DNA of 64,000 nt from the NCBI GenBank assembly GCA_964567595.1, contig CAZMNF010000003.1, forward strand, positions 1-64,000, written 5' to 3'. Each line of letters opens with the position of its first letter. Position 1 is the stretch's first letter. A model generated the notes under the pieces. It did no database searches. It worked only from the letters and a program-made list of their open reading frames with translations, and was not told the origin of the DNA. Below, one piece after another: positions 41,816-49,182 of this stretch. The stretch is from CAZMNF01 sp964567595. Its GTDB lineage: Bacteria; Bipolaricaulota; Bipolaricaulia; RBG-16-55-9. A program made the translations under genes and the position numbers.

Positions 41816-42883
41816 TCAATTCGGCTCAAAGGCCTGAATCCGATGGTTGTCCGAGTCGGCAATGACGATCGTTCCGTCGGGGGCGACGGCGATCCCCTTG
41901 GGAAAGAGGAACTCGCCATGTCCGGCGTCGGTGTCACAGCCTTCCCCTTGTGGGATCTCCTCGCTCTCCAACCCATGAAGTGCGCACTTGTTGCCCCACT
42001 TGCCCTGGAACTCGCCCTCACTGTTGAAGATCTGGACGCGGTTGTTCCCCTGGTCGAGGACGTAGACCGTCCCGCTGTTGCCGACCGCAATCCCGAAGGG
42101 CATGTCGAACTGGCCGTTGCCGGCGTCCGTCTCGCATCCCTCGCCGGACTGGAGATCACAGCGCGATCCGAAGCTCGTCTCGAACGATCCCTCGGGCGCA
42201 AAGACCTGCACGCGGTGATTGCCGTTGTCGGTCACGAATAGCCGACGGTTGTGGAACGCCACGTCGGCGGGGAAGTTGAACTGGCCGTCAGCCGTGCCAT
42301 TCGATCCCCAGGCACGGATGAAGTCGCCGAGGGGATCGAACACCTGAACCCGGTGATTCATCACGTCGGCGACGAAAACCCGCCCCGAGCCGTCGGTGGC
42401 GATGCCGACCGGCAGGTTGAACTGGCCCGAATCCGTCCCCGAGCTGCCCCAGGACGTGCGGAACTCGCCGCTCGGCGAGAACGCCTGGACGCGATCGTTG
42501 CCGGAGTCCGTGACGTAGACGGTATCGGTGACCGGCGCATACGCGATGCCCTCGGGCGCGTTGAACTGGCCTTGGCCATCGGCGTCGTCGCATCCGTCGC
42601 CTGAGGCCAAGTCGCAGAACGACCCCCATTGATTGAGGAATTCGCCGTCTGGATTGAAGACCTGGACACGGTCATTGTTCGTGTCTGCCACGTAGATACG
42701 ACCGTCGCTGGCGATCGCCACCCCTTCGGGCGCATCGAACTGGCCCGGTTCCTCGCCGGGTTCGCCCCATGCTTGGGTGAACTCGACCGTTGAGGCCGGT
42801 TGGGCCCAGCCGGTGGCGAACGCCGCCAGGGCCAACATGAGCGCGATGAGGAGGCCGCGTCGACGGATCGAGGTCGGGATCAT
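41816..42883 (-). CDS. Secreted NHL-repeat beta-propeller protein
   Basis: 355 aa. Signal peptide (GLLIALMLALAAFATGWA), then six NHL repeats with the periodic pattern G-x-F-x-x-P-x-G-(I/V)-A...(V/I)-x-D-x-x-N-x-R-(V/I)-Q-x-F (for example FDAPEGVAIASDGRIYVADTNNDRVQVFNPDGEF). Paired Cys appear in the FCDLASGDGCDDADG, RCDLQSGEGCETDAG and KCALHG inserts between blades, probably disulfides outside the cytoplasm. ATG 42883 has AGGAGGG upstream; homology starts there. Upstream of hutU, function unknown. Confidence 0.88.
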   Translation of the reverse strand: MIPTSIRRRGLLIALMLALAAFATGWAQPASTVEFTQAWGEPGEEPGQFDAPEGVAIASDGRIYVADTNNDRVQVFNPDGEFLNQWGSFCDLASGDGCDDADGQGQFNAPEGIAYAPVTDTVYVTDSGNDRVQAFSPSGEFRTSWGSSGTDSGQFNLPVGIATDGSGRVFVADVMNHRVQVFDPLGDFIRAWGSNGTADGQFNFPADVAFHNRRLFVTDNGNHRVQVFAPEGSFETSFGSRCDLQSGEGCETDAGNGQFDMPFGIAVGNSGTVYVLDQGNNRVQIFNSEGEFQGKWGNKCALHGLESEEIPQGEGCDTDAGHGEFLFPKGIAVAPDGTIVIADSDNHRIQAFEPN

Positions 42884-42961
42884 GGCATCAGCCCTCCTGC
42901 TATTGGGATCCGGATCGCGGGCAGGGTAGACGACGGGCCGGACGACGCACAATGGCTCGTC

Positions 42962-42999
42962 TCAGGCGACCGTGCCGTGGCGGTTATCGCCCCAGATAG
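42962..42999 (-). CDS. C-terminal fragment of an ABC permease-like gene, cut by the gap
   Basis: The minus strand reads IWGDNRHGTVA then a stop, running out of the N run. A short tail of this style is common at the end of LivM/LivH permeases, and it lies downstream of a LivG fragment on the same strand. Only 11 codons are present and two other frames are also open, so this is tentative. Confidence 0.35.
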
Positions 43000-43099
43000 N
43001 NNNNNNNNNNNNNNNNNNNNNNNNNNNNNNNNNNNNNNNNNNNNNNNNNNNNNNNNNNNNNNNNNNNNNNNNNNNNNNNNNNNNNNNNNNNNNNNNNNN
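43000..43099. other. Scaffold gap of 100 N, size unknown
   Basis: A fixed-length N run inside an ABC transporter operon. Unlike the first gap the flanks are not duplicated, so sequence is truly missing here and the length is probably not 100. Confidence 0.9.
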
Positions 43100-43373
43100 C
43101 CGTGATGTCGACGCCGTCCAGATGGATCCGACCGGCGTCGGGCAGGTGCGCGCCGCTGATCAGGCGGAACGCCGTCGTCTTGCCCGCGCCGTTCGGGCCG
43201 ATGAAGCCGAGGATCTCGCCCGGCGCGACGTCGAAGGACAGCGCCTGAACGGCCTGGAGGCCGCCGAACGCCTTGTTGAGCTCTGCGACCGCCAGCATCG
43301 CCTGGGTCCGCGCGTCGCCCGAATCGTGTTGGCGATGCGGCCTCTCCTCGTCCGTCTTGGGAGTCGTTACCAT
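43100..43373 (-). CDS. Branched-chain amino-acid ABC transporter ATP-binding protein LivG, N-terminal part
   Basis: The first 91 codons of a LivG-like ATPase: after an unusual 25-residue polar extension (TTPKTDEERPHRQHD) comes VAELNKAFGGLQAVQALSFDVAPGEILGFIGPNGAGKTTAFRLISGAHLPDAGRIHLDGVDIT, with Walker A GPNGAGKT. This is the typical LivG start (FGGLxAV). The rest, about two thirds of a usual 250-260 aa protein, is lost in the gap. Other parts of the operon should lie there also. Confidence 0.85.
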
Positions 43374-43487
43374 CGCGTGCCCCCAGGCAGGATAGCGCAT
43401 CGCGCTCGCTCGAGCGAACCGTTTGTCGGACGCTCGCGGATCGCTTTATGATGGGCCGCACTGCGTAATAAAGGGGGGACGCTGGGG

Positions 43488-44990
43488 ATGAACCTCGCGC
43501 AACTGCTCGATCAAGCGGCGAATGAGCATGCGGATCGCCTGGCGGTTGGTTTCGAGAACGAGGAGCTGAGCTACGCGGATCTGGCGGAGACCTCAAGTCG
43601 GTTTGCCGGGGGGCTCCAGCGCATGGGCGTCGAGCCGGGCGACCGCGTCGGCGTCCACCTGCCCAACCTGCCCCAGTTCGTCATTGCCGTTTGGGGGATC
43701 ATGAAAGCCGGCGCCGTGCCGACGCCGATGAACCCGCAACTCCGTCGCCGCGAGATCAGCTATCAGCTCCGCGACGCCGGCGCGAAGCTGCTGATCGGGC
43801 TCGTGCAGTACATCGACGAGATCGAGGCCGCGGCCGACGAGGTCGGAGGCATCCCCTTAGTGACCGTGGGCGGTAAGAGCGACCACACGCGCTTCCGAGA
43901 GGTGCTCGAAGCGCCCGCGATCGTCGTCGATCGCGACGACGACGACGTTGCGCTCCAGCCCTACACGAGCGGCACAACGGGCCTTCCGAAGGGCGTATTG
44001 CTCACCCACGGCAACCTGATCTCCAACGCCCGTGCCATCAGCGATCTCAATCCGCTCCCCCCGGAAACCGATGCCGTGCTCGTCCCGATTCCCATGTTCC
44101 ACATCACGGGCATGACGGTCATGATGCTGTCCCCGCTGATCCGTGGCGCCACCGTCTATCCCATGCTCCAGTGGGACGCCGCCGAGGCCATGCGCCTGAT
44201 CGAGCAGTACCGCATCAACGACTTCCTCGCGGTCCCGACGATCTACATCGACATGCTGCGCCACCCCGGCGTCACCCAGACCGACTTCTCCTCCTTGGAA
44301 GTCTGCATCTCGGGCGGCGCCAAGCTCCCGGTGCCCGTTATGCAGAAGTTCGATCAGCTCGGCGTGCCCATCTACGAAGGCTACGGGCTGACCGAGACCT
44401 CGCCCGTGACGCACACGAACCTGGCCGCGCCGGAGCGCGTCCTCGGCTCCATCGGCTGGGCCATTCCGGACACGGAGTGCAAGATCGTCGACGAGACGGG
44501 CCGCGAGCTCCCAACGGGCGAAACGGGCGAGCTCTGCATTCGCGGGCCCCAAGTCATGAAGGGCTATCATAACCAGCCGAAGGCGAATGCGGGCGCGTTC
44601 GACGATGAGGGGTTTTTCTACACGGGCGACCTGGCCCAAGTCGACGACCAAGGGTATTTCTACATCCTCGATCGCGTGAAGGACATGATCAATCCGGGCG
44701 GGTTCAACGTCTATCCCAAGGAGGTCGAGCAGGTTCTCTACGAGCACAATGCCGTTGCCGAGTGTGCCGTCGTCGGCGTCCCCGACGAGCGCAAGGGCGA
44801 GACCGTCAAGGCGTTTGTCGTGCCCAACGGTCAGCATGAGGCGTCCGAGGACCTTGCTGAAGAGCTGAAAAGCCATTGTCTAAGCGAGATCGCGCCGTAC
44901 AAGCATCCGCGCACGATCGAGTTCGTCGGCGAGCTGCCGAAGACGGCATCCGGGAAGATTCAGAAGTATCGCCTGCGGCATGGGGAGTAA
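43488..44990 (+). CDS. AMP-forming acyl-CoA synthetase (long-chain fatty-acid--CoA ligase type)
   Basis: 500-aa adenylate-forming enzyme that activates a carboxylic acid to its CoA ester. Motifs: P-loop YTSGTTGLPKGVLLTH, MFHITGMT, YEGYGLTETSPVTH, GELCIRGPQVMKGYHNQP, YTGDLAQVDDQGYFYILDRVKDMINPGGFNVYP and catalytic Lys in PKTASGKIQKYRLR. Chain-length preference is not readable. GGGGGG-type ribosome site precedes the ATG at 43488. It is transcribed away from the Liv operon. Confidence 0.93.
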   Translation: MNLAQLLDQAANEHADRLAVGFENEELSYADLAETSSRFAGGLQRMGVEPGDRVGVHLPNLPQFVIAVWGIMKAGAVPTPMNPQLRRREISYQLRDAGAKLLIGLVQYIDEIEAAADEVGGIPLVTVGGKSDHTRFREVLEAPAIVVDRDDDDVALQPYTSGTTGLPKGVLLTHGNLISNARAISDLNPLPPETDAVLVPIPMFHITGMTVMMLSPLIRGATVYPMLQWDAAEAMRLIEQYRINDFLAVPTIYIDMLRHPGVTQTDFSSLEVCISGGAKLPVPVMQKFDQLGVPIYEGYGLTETSPVTHTNLAAPERVLGSIGWAIPDTECKIVDETGRELPTGETGELCIRGPQVMKGYHNQPKANAGAFDDEGFFYTGDLAQVDDQGYFYILDRVKDMINPGGFNVYPKEVEQVLYEHNAVAECAVVGVPDERKGETVKAFVVPNGQHEASEDLAEELKSHCLSEIAPYKHPRTIEFVGELPKTASGKIQKYRLRHGE

Positions 44991-44998
44991 CGGCCCGG

Positions 44999-45026
44999 TT
45001 GCGACCGCGCTCGAGCGCGCTATAAT
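44999..45026 (+). promoter_or_regulatory. Consensus promoter with a palindromic spacer before the 45-aa protein
   Basis: TTGCGA (44999-45004), 16-nt spacer, perfect TATAAT (45021-45026). Within the spacer CGCGCTCGAGCGCG (45006-45019) is a perfect 14-bp palindrome, which could be an operator. Confidence 0.75.
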
Positions 45027-45092
45027 AGCAGTATCGGGACCAGTTTGCTAATTCCGACGGGAAACCGCGAGATGTGAAGGAGGCGATACGCC

Positions 45093-45230
45093 ATGGCCAA
45101 GCGATGGAAGGCTCCGAAGGGCGTGGGCGTGGTCTACAAGGGCAAGGGGTTCCGCAAGAAGGCGAACCCTGGCGACCGGGGCTCCGAGACCGAGGCCGAC
45201 GACAAGGACGCCGAGGCCGAAGACGAGTAA
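45093..45230 (+). CDS. Small 45-aa protein with basic head and acidic tail
   Basis: Reads MAKRWKAPKGVGVVYKGKG at the start, then FRKKANPGDRGSE, and ends in an Asp/Glu/Ala tail. The first 25 residues have 8 Lys or Arg; the last 15 are almost all acidic. AAGGAGG at 45077-45083 stands 9 nt before the ATG, a near-consensus promoter lies upstream and an intrinsic terminator downstream, so it is a single-gene unit. I do not recognise a family. The composition suggests a nucleic-acid or ribosome-associated protein; it is not ribosomal protein Thx by motif. Confidence 0.75.
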   Translation: MAKRWKAPKGVGVVYKGKGFRKKANPGDRGSETEADDKDAEAEDE

Positions 45231-45260
45231 CCCCGCAAACCCACTCAATGAATTGATGCC

Positions 45261-45290
45261 AGGGAGCGGCCCACCCGCTCCCTTTGTTAT
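45261..45290 (+). terminator. Intrinsic terminator after the 45-aa protein
   Basis: AGGGAGCGG (45261-45269) pairs with CCGCTCCCT (45275-45283) across a 5-nt loop, followed by TTGTTATT. Confidence 0.9.
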
Positions 45291-45313
45291 TCCCAGTGCA
45301 AGGGGGAAACCAC

Positions 45314-45727
45314 ATGCACGTCGCGCGCAACGCACATCGCCAGATCGTGGTTCGGCTGGAGGACGGCGAGGACTTCAAAACTCAGCTGGCGTCATTGGGG
45401 CTCGAAGCCGGCGCGTTCGTCTCCGGCATCGGCATGCTCCGCGAGGTGACACTGGCGTACTGGAACGGCGAGGAGTACGTCCAGCACACGGTGGAGTCCC
45501 CGACCGAGCTGTTGACACTGCAGGGCAACTTTTCGCTCAAGGAAGGCGAACCGTTCGTCCATTGTCACGTGACGTTGGGCCATGAGGATGGCGCCGTCGA
45601 AGGCGGTCACTTGATGGATGCCACCGTCAACATCACCAACGAGATCGTGATTCAGGAGCTGCCTGGAATCGCGATGCATCGCAAGCCCGAAGTGGGGCTG
45701 TGGGGCCTATTCCCCACTGAAAGCTGA
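45314..45727 (+). CDS. PPC domain protein (DUF296), putative DNA-binding
   Basis: 137-aa single-domain PPC/DUF296 protein: RIVVRLEDGEDFKTQL, AGAFVSGIGMLREVTLAYWNG, PTELLTLQGNFSLKEGEPFVHCHVTLGHEDGAVEGGHLMDATVN. The G-x-x-x-x-G-G-H core and the two His-rich strands are the family's conserved features. In plants the domain belongs to AT-hook factors; bacterial ones are trimers without known function. AAGGGGG lies 7 nt before ATG 45314. A tRNA-binding gene follows by 2 nt. Confidence 0.88.
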   Translation: MHVARNAHRQIVVRLEDGEDFKTQLASLGLEAGAFVSGIGMLREVTLAYWNGEEYVQHTVESPTELLTLQGNFSLKEGEPFVHCHVTLGHEDGAVEGGHLMDATVNITNEIVIQELPGIAMHRKPEVGLWGLFPTES

Positions 45728-45729
45728 CA

Positions 45730-46074
45730 ATGGAGGTCGGTGAGGGAACGGTCACGTTCGACGACTTCGGCAGACTCGACATCCGCATCGGCACGATCAC
45801 GAACGCCGAGCCCGTCGAGGGGACCGACAAGCTGCTCAAGCTGACCGTGGACACGGGCGAATCCGAGCTGCGCCAGCTGGTGGCCGGCCTCGCTGACGCT
45901 TACGCGGCGGACGAGGTCGTCGGCTGCCAGGTTCCCGTGCTGACCAACCTAGCGCCGAAGACGATCCGCGGCGTGGAGAGCCAGGGAATGATTCTCTGTC
46001 CCGCCGACAACGCCGGAACCCCCGTCTTGCTCCATCCGGATCGCGAGCTCAAGCCCGGCGCAGAGATCCAATAG
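45730..46074 (+). CDS. tRNA-binding domain protein (MetRS beta/CsaA type)
   Basis: 114-aa OB-fold domain like the C-terminal part of methionyl-tRNA synthetase: FDDFGRLDIRIGTITNAEPVEGTDKLLKLTVDTG, QLVAGLADAY, VPVLTNLAPKTIRGVESQGMILC. Such free domains deliver tRNA or act as chaperones (CsaA). Its length matches both; I cannot decide. It starts 2 nt after the PPC gene and ends 16 nt before the convergent Fe-S gene. Confidence 0.9.
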   Translation: MEVGEGTVTFDDFGRLDIRIGTITNAEPVEGTDKLLKLTVDTGESELRQLVAGLADAYAADEVVGCQVPVLTNLAPKTIRGVESQGMILCPADNAGTPVLLHPDRELKPGAEIQ

Positions 46075-46090
46075 CCATTGCTGCGAATCG

Positions 46091-48226
46091 CTAGGCATCG
46101 CCGTTGGTCGAGGCGCCATCCTCGTCGCCCATGGCGGCGGCGACGAGCTCGGCGATGTCACGGTCCTCGACGGGCGCGTCGTTGCCTTTGATGCCGTCCT
46201 CCATCATCGTCATGCAGAACGGACAGGCCGTGGCGACCGTGCTGGGATCGACGTCCATGGCCTGCTGGACACGGCGGTCGTTGACGCGCTTGCTCGTCTC
46301 CTCCTCGACCCACATCATGCCGCCGCCGGCGCCGCAGCACATCCCTTGCTCGCGGCTGCGTTCCATCTCCACGCGATTGACGCCCGGGATGGCGTCGATG
46401 GCCCGGCGTTGCGGGTCGTAGACGTCGTTATAGCGCCCCAGATAGCAGGAATCGTGATAGGTGATCGTCTCTTCCAGTTCCTCCGTCATCGTCAGCCGAC
46501 CCTCTTGGATCAACTGATCGATCAATTCAGTGTGATGGACAACCTCGTAGTGCCCGCCCATCTCCGGGTACTCGTTCTTGAACGTGTTGAAACAATGCGG
46601 ACACAACGTGAGGATTTTGTCGACATCGTAGTTGTCGAAGATGGAGATCAGCTGTTCCGCCTGAATTTGGAAGAGATACTCGTGCCCCATGCGCCGGGCG
46701 GCGTCGCCGTTGCAGGTCTCCTCCTCGCCCAGAATGGCGTAGGAGATGCCGGCATGCTCCATGATCTTGACCATGGCCTGGGCGGTGCTGTGGTTGCGCG
46801 GCTCGAACGCGGTCGCACAGCCGACGAAGAAGAGATACTCCACCTCGCTCGGATCCCCGCCATTGTCGGCGATTTCGCTCATGATGGGAACGTCCAGGTC
46901 CTTAGTCCAATCCAGACGAGCGTCCGGGGTCATGTTCCAGGGATTGCCGCGCCCGTCGTAGCCCTTGAACACCTCCGTGAACGTTTCGGGGTACTGGTCC
47001 TGCATCATGACCTCGTTGCGGCGAAGTTGCAGGATTTTGTCCAAGGGATCGATGTAGACGGGGCAGGCCTCCACACACGCCATGCAGGACGTGCAGGACC
47101 AGATCTCGTCGGGGTCGATCGTCACGCCCATGATCCGTTGAGTCGCCTCGCCGTCCTCACCGGAATCGCCGTTCTGGCCGCCCATGAGCGAGCCCAGGAT
47201 CGTGTTCGTCTCCGCGTACGCCTGGTCGCGCATCTGGACGATGATCTCACGTGGGCTGAGCACCTTGCCCGAGTGGGTCGCCGGGCAAGCGTCGTCACAG
47301 CGGCCGCATTCGGTGCAGCTGTCGAGGTCGAGCAAGTCCTTCGTCGTCAGGTCGGCCACGGTCTCGACGCCGAGGTTTTCGTCGTTTTCAAACGCCTCCT
47401 CGATGTCGATCGGCCGGAGTTGGCCCTGTGACTGCATGTCCTGGAAGAGCGTGTTGGCGGCGGCGGTCAGCATGTGCATCACTTTGGGCGCGAACGGCAC
47501 CGCCGCCACCCAGCTGACCGCGAGCGCCCCGTGGAACCACCAGATCCCACGATGCAAAGCCCGCAGCAACTCGGGCGCAACGCCGTCCCAGAGTGCACTC
47601 AGGCCGTAGCCGACCGGCGACCAAGCCGGGTTATACGGCAACTCGTCCCGGGTAACCGCCAGGCGCATCCCCTCCACAAGAAAGCCGGTGATCCCGATCA
47701 CGAGCAGCGAGACGGGCAGTGCGAGATCGAGCGGCTTCCAGTCCAGCTGGCGCAGCTTGGCCCCGTAGCGCCGCCAGAGCGCCCAGGCCAGCCCAATGAC
47801 GAACAGCGCCCCCATCGTGTCGAGCACGACCTCGTAGCCGAGGAAGAACGAACCGAACCAGAAGCCCTGCTCCTGGCCGAGGAGCTTCTGGAAGATGTCG
47901 TATTCGATGGCAATGATGACGGTGCCGATGAAGAGCACGACGAAGCCCCACATGATGAAAAAGTGCATCAGCCCCGCGCCGACCGGCGTGCGGGCGTGGC
48001 GCCGGGCGATGCTGCGATTGAGCGCCAGGTCCGCCAGGCGCTTTCCGGCCCCCGCCAGTGCCGCACGCCAGGAGGCCTCGCTCGGCTTGCCCTGGCGGAT
48101 GCGTTGGATGTGCAGAAACACGCCGTAGAGAAAGATCAGCGTGGTCACGATCCCGAGGATCACGAAGATCGTCTCGCCGAGTGGGGAGATGTTCCAGAAG
48201 ACCTCGCGGGTGGCTGCCTCGTTCAT
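46091..48226 (-). CDS. Membrane Fe-S oxidoreductase related to heterodisulfide reductase subunits
   Basis: 711 aa. The N-terminal third has about six hydrophobic helices (FVILGIVTTLIFLYGVFLHI, HFFIMWGFVVLFIGTVIIAI, and others) of the nitrate-reductase-gamma type that bind heme b. Two 4Fe-4S clusters follow: CTECGRCDDACPATHSGK and CTSCMACVEACPVYIDP. The C-terminal half holds two CCG domains: FFVGCATAFEPRN..TLCPHCFNTFKNEYPE and TYHDSCYLGRYNDVYDP..GMCCGAGGGMMW. This architecture is the ETF- or quinone-linked Fe-S oxidoreductase, in which electrons pass between a soluble donor and membrane quinone. GGGAGGCG precedes ATG 48226. It is monocistronic with its own promoter. Confidence 0.93.
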   Translation of the reverse strand: MNEAATREVFWNISPLGETIFVILGIVTTLIFLYGVFLHIQRIRQGKPSEASWRAALAGAGKRLADLALNRSIARRHARTPVGAGLMHFFIMWGFVVLFIGTVIIAIEYDIFQKLLGQEQGFWFGSFFLGYEVVLDTMGALFVIGLAWALWRRYGAKLRQLDWKPLDLALPVSLLVIGITGFLVEGMRLAVTRDELPYNPAWSPVGYGLSALWDGVAPELLRALHRGIWWFHGALAVSWVAAVPFAPKVMHMLTAAANTLFQDMQSQGQLRPIDIEEAFENDENLGVETVADLTTKDLLDLDSCTECGRCDDACPATHSGKVLSPREIIVQMRDQAYAETNTILGSLMGGQNGDSGEDGEATQRIMGVTIDPDEIWSCTSCMACVEACPVYIDPLDKILQLRRNEVMMQDQYPETFTEVFKGYDGRGNPWNMTPDARLDWTKDLDVPIMSEIADNGGDPSEVEYLFFVGCATAFEPRNHSTAQAMVKIMEHAGISYAILGEEETCNGDAARRMGHEYLFQIQAEQLISIFDNYDVDKILTLCPHCFNTFKNEYPEMGGHYEVVHHTELIDQLIQEGRLTMTEELEETITYHDSCYLGRYNDVYDPQRRAIDAIPGVNRVEMERSREQGMCCGAGGGMMWVEEETSKRVNDRRVQQAMDVDPSTVATACPFCMTMMEDGIKGNDAPVEDRDIAELVAAAMGDEDGASTNGDA

Positions 48227-48346
48227 GTCGCCTCCCTGGCTGTCATCGATGGCGTCTGCTCGGGCCATCGAGGGTGCTGGGCCGCGTGGTGCGTCCCGTT
48301 CGATGCGGGGACAATAAGGCGACCGCTGAGTTCCGAAATTGGCGGC

Positions 48347-48376
48347 AGTGTAGGTCCGAGTGCGAGCGGGTGTCAA
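48347..48376 (-). promoter_or_regulatory. Promoter of the HdrD-like gene
   Basis: TTGACA (48376-48371), 18-nt spacer, TACACT (48352-48347) on the minus strand, giving a leader of about 115 nt. Confidence 0.75.
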
Positions 48377-48391
48377 CCCGACGGAGCCGAG

Positions 48392-48421
48392 TTGACACCG
48401 TCCCACGGATCGGCCTAGGCT
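48392..48421 (+). promoter_or_regulatory. Promoter of the methyltransferase gene
   Basis: TTGACA (48392-48397), 18-nt spacer, TAGGCT (48416-48421), ending 11 nt before the ATG. With the opposite -35 it forms an inverted TGTCAAC/GTTGACA pair 13 nt apart. Confidence 0.75.
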
Positions 48422-48432
48422 AGTTTCGGGAT

Positions 48433-49080
48433 ATGACTCGAGCCGCGGTCGATGCAACGCGCCTTCGGAGGATCTACGACCGGCTCGCCCCGAGCTACGA
48501 TCGCCGTGAAGCGCTTCTGGAGTGGACCCTGATCCGGCGCCAACGTCGGCACTTGCTTGCTTGGGCGGGGGGCGAGACGCTGGAGGTCGGCATCGGCACC
48601 GGGCGGAGCTTGCCCCATTATCCCGCAGACTGTCGGATCACCGGCATCGACCTCTCGGAAGCAATGCTGCGACGCGCGCACAAGCGATCGCGGCAACTTG
48701 GGCGCGAGGTGGATCTGTGGCCAATGGACGCGCACGAGATCGACTTTCCCGACGAGCGGTTCGACACGGTCGTGAGCAACCTGACCGTGTGCACCTTCAT
48801 CGATCCCATTCAGGCGCTGGCGGAGATGGCGCGGGTGACCGCCCCCACGGGCCGGATTCTGCTCCTGGAACACGGGCGGAGCCGCCATCGCGGCCTGTCG
48901 TGGGTGTTGGATCAGGTGGAGGCCGTGTCCGTGGATCGCCACGGGTGCCATCCCAATCGAAACGTCGTCGCCTTGGCTCAGGCGGCCGGCTTGGTCGTGC
49001 TCCGCGCGGATCGTCACCTGACTGGGCTGATCCAAGTGGTCCGCGCCCGCCCGCCCGAACCGATGCACGCCCTTCGCTGA
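48433..49080 (+). CDS. Class I SAM-dependent methyltransferase, UbiE-like
   Basis: 215 aa: VDATRLRRIYDRLAPSYDRREALLEW at the start, SAM motif I TLEVGIGTGRSLPHYP, motif II GIDLSEAMLRRA, VSNLTVCTFIDPIQALAEMARV, and ILLLEHGRS. The resemblance is to Methyltransf_11/UbiE-type enzymes, so the target may be a quinone or lipid, but this is not certain. The mRNA leader is only a few nucleotides, judging by the -10 box; no Shine-Dalgarno is present. Confidence 0.85.
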   Translation: MTRAAVDATRLRRIYDRLAPSYDRREALLEWTLIRRQRRHLLAWAGGETLEVGIGTGRSLPHYPADCRITGIDLSEAMLRRAHKRSRQLGREVDLWPMDAHEIDFPDERFDTVVSNLTVCTFIDPIQALAEMARVTAPTGRILLLEHGRSRHRGLSWVLDQVEAVSVDRHGCHPNRNVVALAQAAGLVVLRADRHLTGLIQVVRARPPEPMHALR

Positions 49081-49182
49081 GGCTCTCGTGACTCCCTGAG
49101 GACGTCGAGCAGCGTTCTGACGATCCACAGACAGGCTGCAACCCCCTGCCCTTCGGAACTCTCGAAATTTAAGGAACGTCAA

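Noticed and set aside
39977..42241. 754-codon plus-strand frame across hutU and hutI
   Set aside because: Opposite strand encodes two recognised enzymes; this frame has no motif.
45074..45256. 60-codon frame overlapping the 45-aa protein in another frame
   Set aside because: The ribosome site AAGGAGG lies inside this frame and points to the ATG at 45093 in another frame; its Gly/Arg-rich composition is typical of a shifted frame.
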